Part shown: positions 59,778-64,000 of the stretch, piece by piece
How positions within the stretch are numbered: position 1 is the stretch's first letter
How the letters are laid out: each line of letters opens with the position of its first letter
Assembly: GCA_035550375.1 (NCBI GenBank)
Contig: DASZPH010000076.1
Location: 1 to 64,000, forward strand
Source: DASSFG01 sp035550375
GTDB taxonomy: Bacteria > Planctomycetota > Planctomycetia > Pirellulales > JAICIG01
Direction: 5' to 3'
Length of the DNA stretch: 64,000 nt
Made by a program: the position numbers and the translations under genes
The notes under the pieces: model-generated
Database searches by the model: none
What the model was told of the DNA's origin: nothing
Seen by the model: the letters and a program-made list of their open reading frames with translations, nothing else

Positions 59778-60881
59778 TTATTGCTTCGACTGCGAAACCG
59801 GGCGTCGGGCAATGAGCGGAACGCTGCGCCGCGGTTGCACGTGGGACGCAATCCAGTTGTCGAGCACCCGGCGGCCGAGCCGCTCGGAAAGACGCACGGC
59901 CCCGTCGGGCAGGAGATGCTGCCCGTCGAAGAAATCGGAGTTGTCGCACCAGCGGCTGGCATCGAACACCTCGGCCCCATACTCGCGCGCGAGCTCGCCG
60001 ACGTAGCGTTCCACCTCCGGTTGGGCGGCCACAACAGCCTCGTCTCGCAGTTCCTCCGCCTCGGGCATGAGCAAAAGCGCGGCGACGATGTTTTTCTGGC
60101 GGCAGAGTGCGAGAATCTCGCGCAGCGCCCGGTCGGGTCGGGCGCTGATTTCAAAATCGCGGTAGCAGGGAGCGTAGACCTGACGAACCACCTTTGCGTT
60201 GGCCTGGCGAACCGCGTCCTGAGGCCGAGGCCAGGGTCCGGGGAGCCATCCCGAGGGAGTCGTCTTTTCTACGGCGTAGATGTTGGGCGTTTGATCGGGC
60301 AGCCATCGCGGCGCGAGGCGACGCATCATTTCGCAGCGGAACCGGTAGCAGGCTTCCGCACGACAGCACAGCCATTCTTGCCAGGTCGACGGCTGAGAAC
60401 CGAAACAGCCGCTTAGCAGCTCCAGATCGTGAGCGTTGCAGTATTCGACGGGGGGCGTCTGGACGAGCAAGAACTCCGGGGGCAAGTTGAGCAGAGCCGG
60501 ATGAATTTCGATGATGACGGCCTGAGGGCGGATGCCCTCCTCGAGCAGGCGGCGAAAATGCAGAAGCTCGTAGACGGGTCCGCCGCCCAGAATCCCGAAG
60601 TTGAAAATAAGGGGACTGTCGGGCGACTCGGCCTGGCCCAGGGCGTCGGGACGCACTCCGTAGGCGGCGCGAGAAGTGCCCAAAAGCAGCACCAGCGGCC
60701 GGCCCGCGAGCGCGCCGAGTTGAGTTTTCAAGGCCGCCAGCTTGCGGCCGTACTGTGGCTCGCGCAGGCCCGGATCGAGGCAGTCGGCGACGAACCAGAT
60801 CGATAGATTTGCAGCGGCGAAAGCGATGACCGCCGACAAAAGGGCGGTCCTTCCCCGCCGCGCAACTCGATGCGGCGCCAT
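59778..60881 (-). CDS. SGNH/DUF1574-like membrane-anchored protein
   Basis: 367 residues. One N-terminal membrane segment (ALLSAVIAFAAANLSIWFVA) follows a basic head. The remainder has an SGNH-like fold: LVLLLGTSRAAYGV with the nucleophile-type Ser, then FNFGILGGGPVYELLHFRRLL, and a C-terminal CDNSDFFDGQHLLPDGAVRLS in the place of the DxxH element. This arrangement matches DUF1574-type proteins of polysaccharide acylation or deacylation systems. A membrane O-acyltransferase partner is not adjacent. Esterase activity on a glycan is an inference. Confidence 0.75.
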   Translation of the reverse strand: MAPHRVARRGRTALLSAVIAFAAANLSIWFVADCLDPGLREPQYGRKLAALKTQLGALAGRPLVLLLGTSRAAYGVRPDALGQAESPDSPLIFNFGILGGGPVYELLHFRRLLEEGIRPQAVIIEIHPALLNLPPEFLLVQTPPVEYCNAHDLELLSGCFGSQPSTWQEWLCCRAEACYRFRCEMMRRLAPRWLPDQTPNIYAVEKTTPSGWLPGPWPRPQDAVRQANAKVVRQVYAPCYRDFEISARPDRALREILALCRQKNIVAALLLMPEAEELRDEAVVAAQPEVERYVGELAREYGAEVFDASRWCDNSDFFDGQHLLPDGAVRLSERLGRRVLDNWIASHVQPRRSVPLIARRPVSQSKQ

Positions 60882-61056
60882 GAATTGAGCCAGATTGCGG
60901 ACCCGGTTGACGCCGGCAACAAGAGCGGGACGCCCCGCATACCTTCTCTACGTCGTCAAATCCGGACGACTGGCTTAACCGTCGTTTGGCAACTTGCAGG
61001 AATTTAAAACCCGCTTAACGCCGTCGCACCACCCTACCCATCTTCCCGCGAGCTCG

Positions 61057-61842
61057 TCAGGGCCATCGAGGCTCACGTTTTTCCAGGAACGCCGCCAGCC
61101 CCTCGGCGGCAGCGGCGGTGGTGCGCGCCGTCGCGCTGACCGCGGCGCCGGCGGTGAGCAACGTCGGCAGGTGCTCGGCGATCATCTCGTTCAGAAGCCG
61201 CTTGGTGAGTTGCAGAGCTTCGGCCGCGCTGCGGGCGCACTGGGCCGCCATTTCGACGGCCCGCGGCCAAAGATGATCGGGCTCGACCAGTTCGTGAAAC
61301 AGGCCGATGCGATGGGCCTCGACGGCGTCGATCGTCGCAGCCGAGAGCAACAGCCTGGCCGCCTGCCCACAGCCGATGCGCAGCGACAAGAGCGGCGCGA
61401 CCATGCCCGCCACGATGCCGCGCAGAGGTTCCGGCAAACCGAAACGGGCATCGCGCGAAGCGATGACAATGTCGCAACCGAGCATGAGGCCGGCGCCGCC
61501 CGCGACAGCCGGACCGTTCACCGCGGCGATGAGCGGCTTAGGAAAGCGCCACATGGCCTCGAGCACGTCGCGATACAGTTCCGCGTCCTCCTGCCAGAGC
61601 TGACCGGCATTTTCCTCGCGGCTGGTGTCCAGCATCTCTTGAAGGTCCATGCCGGCGCAAAACGCGGGACCCGCGCCCGTGATGATCACCGCTCTCACCG
61701 ATCGCTGCATGTGCAGGTCGCCCAGTGCTTGGGACAGCTCGTTGAGCATCGACCGCGTAAGCGCGTTTCGCTTGTCCGGCCGGTTGAGAATGATCGTTCC
61801 GGCCTGCTCATGCAGGTGGACGCGGACGAGAGGGGCGGCCAT
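61057..61842 (-). CDS. Enoyl-CoA hydratase/isomerase-family (crotonase) protein
   Basis: 261 residues of the normal crotonase length. Residues for CoA binding and the oxyanion hole are present: RPDKRNALTRSML, AFCAGMDLQEM (Gly64) and PLIAAVNGPAVAGGAGLMLG. Of the two glutamates of enoyl-CoA hydratase, the first site (Glu144 of rat crotonase) is Gly118 here, and the second is kept as Glu138 in FGLPEPLRG. Loss of the first Glu fits isomerases or other crotonase reactions better than hydration. The substrate is unknown. Single gene, with 214 bp before the next. Confidence 0.88.
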   Translation of the reverse strand: MAAPLVRVHLHEQAGTIILNRPDKRNALTRSMLNELSQALGDLHMQRSVRAVIITGAGPAFCAGMDLQEMLDTSREENAGQLWQEDAELYRDVLEAMWRFPKPLIAAVNGPAVAGGAGLMLGCDIVIASRDARFGLPEPLRGIVAGMVAPLLSLRIGCGQAARLLLSAATIDAVEAHRIGLFHELVEPDHLWPRAVEMAAQCARSAAEALQLTKRLLNEMIAEHLPTLLTAGAAVSATARTTAAAAEGLAAFLEKREPRWP

Positions 61843-62055
61843 GTGAGTTGATTAAGGTATGGTGCCGATGTGCAGGTCGAGGAAATGCCCTCAAGTCGCG
61901 TTTGCTCTGAAACTGCCCGATGTGAGAGCGAATACGACGCCCAGTTTTTTAATTCATGTTGCCGCTCCTGAGAAGGGCCGGGAGGGTCTCGCCTGGGTAA
62001 GCACATGCGCGGCGAAAACCATGGTCCACACCAAACCCGAGCCACCGCGAGCAAA

Positions 62056-62583
62056 TCAGCCGCGAGGGAATTGGCGGCAATATTCGTAGAGGGCCATGGC
62101 GGCGGCAGTGGCCACGTTGTAGGCGTAGGGGAGACCGTAAACGGGAATCTCGACTGCGTCGTCGACAAGACGCAGGATTTCGTCGTCGAGCCCCAGGCGT
62201 TCGTTGCCCACGACGAGCACGCTGTGACGATCGAAACCGTAGTCATAGAGGCAGCGAGAGCCGGTCGTCTGTTCCAGACCGACAAGACGATAGCCGGCCT
62301 GCTTGAGTTCCTTCAGCGGTGGCGCCAGAGTGCGGTGGACGTGAAGATCAACGGCCGCCGGGTTCTCGTCGTCGATGCTGTCACGAGCGATCTTGTCGAT
62401 GATCTTGGCATGGCCGCAGCAGATGACTTCTCGCACGCCGCAGCACCCCGCCGTTCGCACGATGCGCGAAAGGTTGATGTTGCTGCGCATGGGAGGGCAG
62501 GCGACGACGAGCTCCCGCGGACGGTCGAGCGGCGACAACGTCTTGTGACGCTCGTGAACAAATTTGCGTTGCGGTGATGACAT
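62056..62583 (-). CDS. TrmH/SpoU-family RNA 2'-O-methyltransferase
   Basis: 175 residues from the ATG at 62583; the longer frame to 62748 lacks support. The trefoil-knot SPOUT domain has its three motifs: SNINLSRIVRTAGCCGV (motif 1), VLVVGNERLGLDDEILRLVD (motif 2) and IPVYGLPYAYNVATAAAMALYEY (motif 3, where the SpoU form is IPMxGxxxSLNVSxAxxxxL). No N-terminal RNA-binding domain, so it is a minimal type close to tRNA methyltransferases such as TrmL or TrmH. The tRNA target cannot be set by sequence alone. Confidence 0.88.
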   Translation of the reverse strand: MSSPQRKFVHERHKTLSPLDRPRELVVACPPMRSNINLSRIVRTAGCCGVREVICCGHAKIIDKIARDSIDDENPAAVDLHVHRTLAPPLKELKQAGYRLVGLEQTTGSRCLYDYGFDRHSVLVVGNERLGLDDEILRLVDDAVEIPVYGLPYAYNVATAAAMALYEYCRQFPRG

Positions 62584-63439
62584 GGCGTTACCGTGGCGAA
62601 GCCGAATCTTCCTCCCGCACTTAAGCAAAGCGCGGCCCAACGAGCAAGTGCCTGTCAGCCGCATGGCACCCGCGAGGCGAGTGCCCGCCATGTTCGCAGG
62701 CCGTCCGCCGCATGTTCGAGCGGCGGTAACCGCCTCGACAACGAGCATCTCGCGGTCGTCGCAGCGGCTGGCACGACCGGGTTTGCCGTCTGGCGCGGTC
62801 GAAGCGACTTTGGCACGAGGGTTGCAAAGCCTGAGCGGTGTTGCCCGGATTTGTGAGCTAGATTTTGTTACCGGCGGCGGCAGCCGCTTTTCTCACGCTT
62901 CAAGGGTGCAGCGATGGAAACCGTCGTTTATGTTGGCGCCGGATCACCGGCAAGCCGAACCGTTCGCTCCGCTTGCACGATGCTTCTGATGAGCGAGGAT
63001 CGCGACCTGCGGCCCGTTGAGAATACGAGGCCCGCCTTCTGCGGCAAAGAGGTTGGCGGTTGCCGCCAGACTCGTAGCCGGTGTGGCTCGTCAGGCGTTT
63101 CCTCCCGGCCGCTTTCGCCCGTTGCGTAGCTCCGCGGCAATCGTGTCGATCGTAACGGTTGTGCGTTTTTCGCGGCCGTTCCGCGCTGAAATTAGCGGGT
63201 TTGCGACGCCCGATTTTTCCGGCGGCGACAGGGCGTAGCGGATTCTCTTAGCGCTCTGGCGCAGGTCGGCCGATGGCGTTAGGGACTGACGAGAGACGAA
63301 CTTCGGTGTTCGGCTCCCCCAACCTGTCCGTCAGGAGAGGCAGGCGGGACTGGGCCAGGTTCTCGTCGATCTTTAAGGCTTTTGCCGCCGCTCGGATGCG
63401 GCTGCTGGCAAGATCGTTCGACCCGCAATACGATCACGG
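62584..63439. other. 856-bp region without a convincing gene
   Basis: The longest gap in the window. Short open frames exist on both strands but none has a ribosome site and a protein-like composition. A small hairpin, GCGGC-GGCA-GCCGC followed by TTTT, lies at 62874-62891. The rest must include the promoter of the lipoprotein gene at 63440. No RNA gene was recognisable by eye. Confidence 0.45.
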
Positions 63440-64000
63440 ATGACGACTCGCCCCTTTCACGGCCGTGTGGCAGGTTGGACGGCACCGTTTGTCGGTGTCG
63501 CTTTGTTGTGCGGTTGCAGTCACGAACCGCAACCAAAAACAGCCTTCTGCGCTGCGCCGGACGATTCCGGGTCGCACGACACGCTCACGGCCTGTGCCGA
63601 TCCGCATCTAGAACCGCTGCAAGATGAGCTGACAGGAAGCGACCCGGCCCGCGGTACGCTGCCCGTCGCTTATCCGGCTTCCGAGCTCGATCGCCCGCTG
63701 AGGCTTGCCCGGCCATTTCCTCTGGCAGATCGTCCGTTATCGTCCATGCCCGTGGTGTCCGATCGGCCCTCGAAAAAGGCCGCCGTCGCCGAGCCACCCG
63801 TACTGAACGCGCCGCAGTTAGGGTCACCCGAGGCCACCCCCATTGAATTGCCGAACGACCCGGCGGAGGAAGAAGCCCCGCTGGCTGCTCCGACCCTGGC
63901 ACCGCCGCAACCCCTACCGAGCGTGGCGCCCCCTCGTCAGCCGACCGCCATAAACAGGGCCGCGCCGCAACCTGCTTTCGCCCAACCGCCGGAGCGCCCG
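63440..64000 (+). CDS. Proline-rich lipoprotein (3' end missing)
   Basis: Open from the ATG at 63440 to the window end without a stop, at least 187 residues. The N-terminus MTTRPFHGRVAGWTAPFVG leads into a lipobox LLCGC, so Cys26 is the likely lipid-anchored residue. The remainder is very rich in Pro, Ala, Leu, Glu and Asp (PPVLNAPQLGSPEATPIELP, APTLAPPQPLPSVAPP), which should make an extended linker from the membrane to a domain beyond the window edge. Such tails are common in planctomycete envelope lipoproteins with a C-terminal peptidase, LysM or secretin domain; which one follows here cannot be seen. Confidence 0.7.
   Translation, partial: MTTRPFHGRVAGWTAPFVGVALLCGCSHEPQPKTAFCAAPDDSGSHDTLTACADPHLEPLQDELTGSDPARGTLPVAYPASELDRPLRLARPFPLADRPLSSMPVVSDRPSKKAAVAEPPVLNAPQLGSPEATPIELPNDPAEEEAPLAAPTLAPPQPLPSVAPPRQPTAINRAAPQPAFAQPPERP

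Noticed and set aside
62914..63129. A 71-residue plus-strand frame in the 856-bp gap
   Set aside because: No ribosome site, poor amino-acid composition and no known motif; not enough to call a gene.
1..64000. tRNA genes, CRISPR arrays, insertion sequences, prophage genes
   Set aside because: I looked for T-arm-like GTTCGAATC motifs, regular spaced repeats and transposase or integrase motifs and saw none; a covariance-model search would be needed to exclude RNA genes.

Overview
The window reads as a chromosomal segment of a high-GC planctomycete, most likely of the Pirellulales type. The evidence is a PSCyt1/PSCyt2/PSD1 cytochrome protein (17149-20523), a giant PVC-type dehydrogenase/HEAT/cytochrome c/DUF1080 fusion (48785-52831), an LRR plus secretin-N-like protein, a second-type EF-G, a SpoVG with an inserted zinc ribbon, many secreted or Tat-exported proteins, and short scattered operons. 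I see no tRNA, rRNA, CRISPR array, transposase, integrase or phage gene. Both ends cut a gene: the first CDS lacks its 5' end, and a proline-rich lipoprotein gene runs off the right end.

Layout. 1-6.2 kb: secreted Gly-rich protein, OmpA-type lipoprotein, hisH, hisA, EF-G-like GTPase, small membrane protein. 6.4-11 kb: DUF4142 protein and an unusual ketoacyl synthase on the minus strand, divergent from a fatty-acid desaturase and hemW. 11.1-12.8 kb: TolC-like lipoprotein. 13-16.1 kb: module 1, made of a TPP-dependent E1 alpha/beta pair and a nucleotide-sugar SDR. 16.2-23.6 kb: YdjM-like membrane protein, planctomycete cytochrome protein, small membrane proteins, ThuA protein. 23.9-30 kb: module 2, made of an SDR, a second E1 alpha/beta pair, a DegT-fold enzyme with His at the PLP-lysine position, and a B12-type radical SAM enzyme. 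30.1-40.4 kb: uvrA, penicillin acylase-like protein, a 29-residue bS22/COX24-type ribosomal protein gene, ispE-spoVG, DUF6624 protein, GGDEF-PilZ cyclase, fxsA. 40.5-43.4 kb: ABC exporter (ATPase plus two permeases). 43.5-62.6 kb: serine hydrolase, LRR/STN protein, radical SAM/SPASM protein, PVC fusion, VOC protein, transglutaminase, PutA-type proline catabolic enzyme, enolase-superfamily dehydratase, SGNH-like protein, crotonase, TrmH-type methyltransferase.

The most interesting candidate system is the pair of modules at 13-16 kb and 24-30 kb. Both combine an E1 alpha/beta pair, lacking any E2 or E3 gene, with nucleotide-sugar SDRs, and both E1 beta proteins end in Gly-Pro-Phe. The second module also carries an apparent ColD-like 3-dehydratase and a cobalamin-type radical SAM enzyme. 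I infer a pathway for deoxy and possibly carbon-branched sugars of a surface glycan, in which E1 alpha/beta pairs add an acyl unit to a ketosugar. This is a hypothesis built on family knowledge and gene order; no product is demonstrated.

Other points of interest are the zinc-ribbon SpoVG, the ketoacyl synthase with Asn instead of its second catalytic His, the 29-codon ribosomal gene, and two dispersed palindromic repeat families, one of which forms the C-terminus of HisH.
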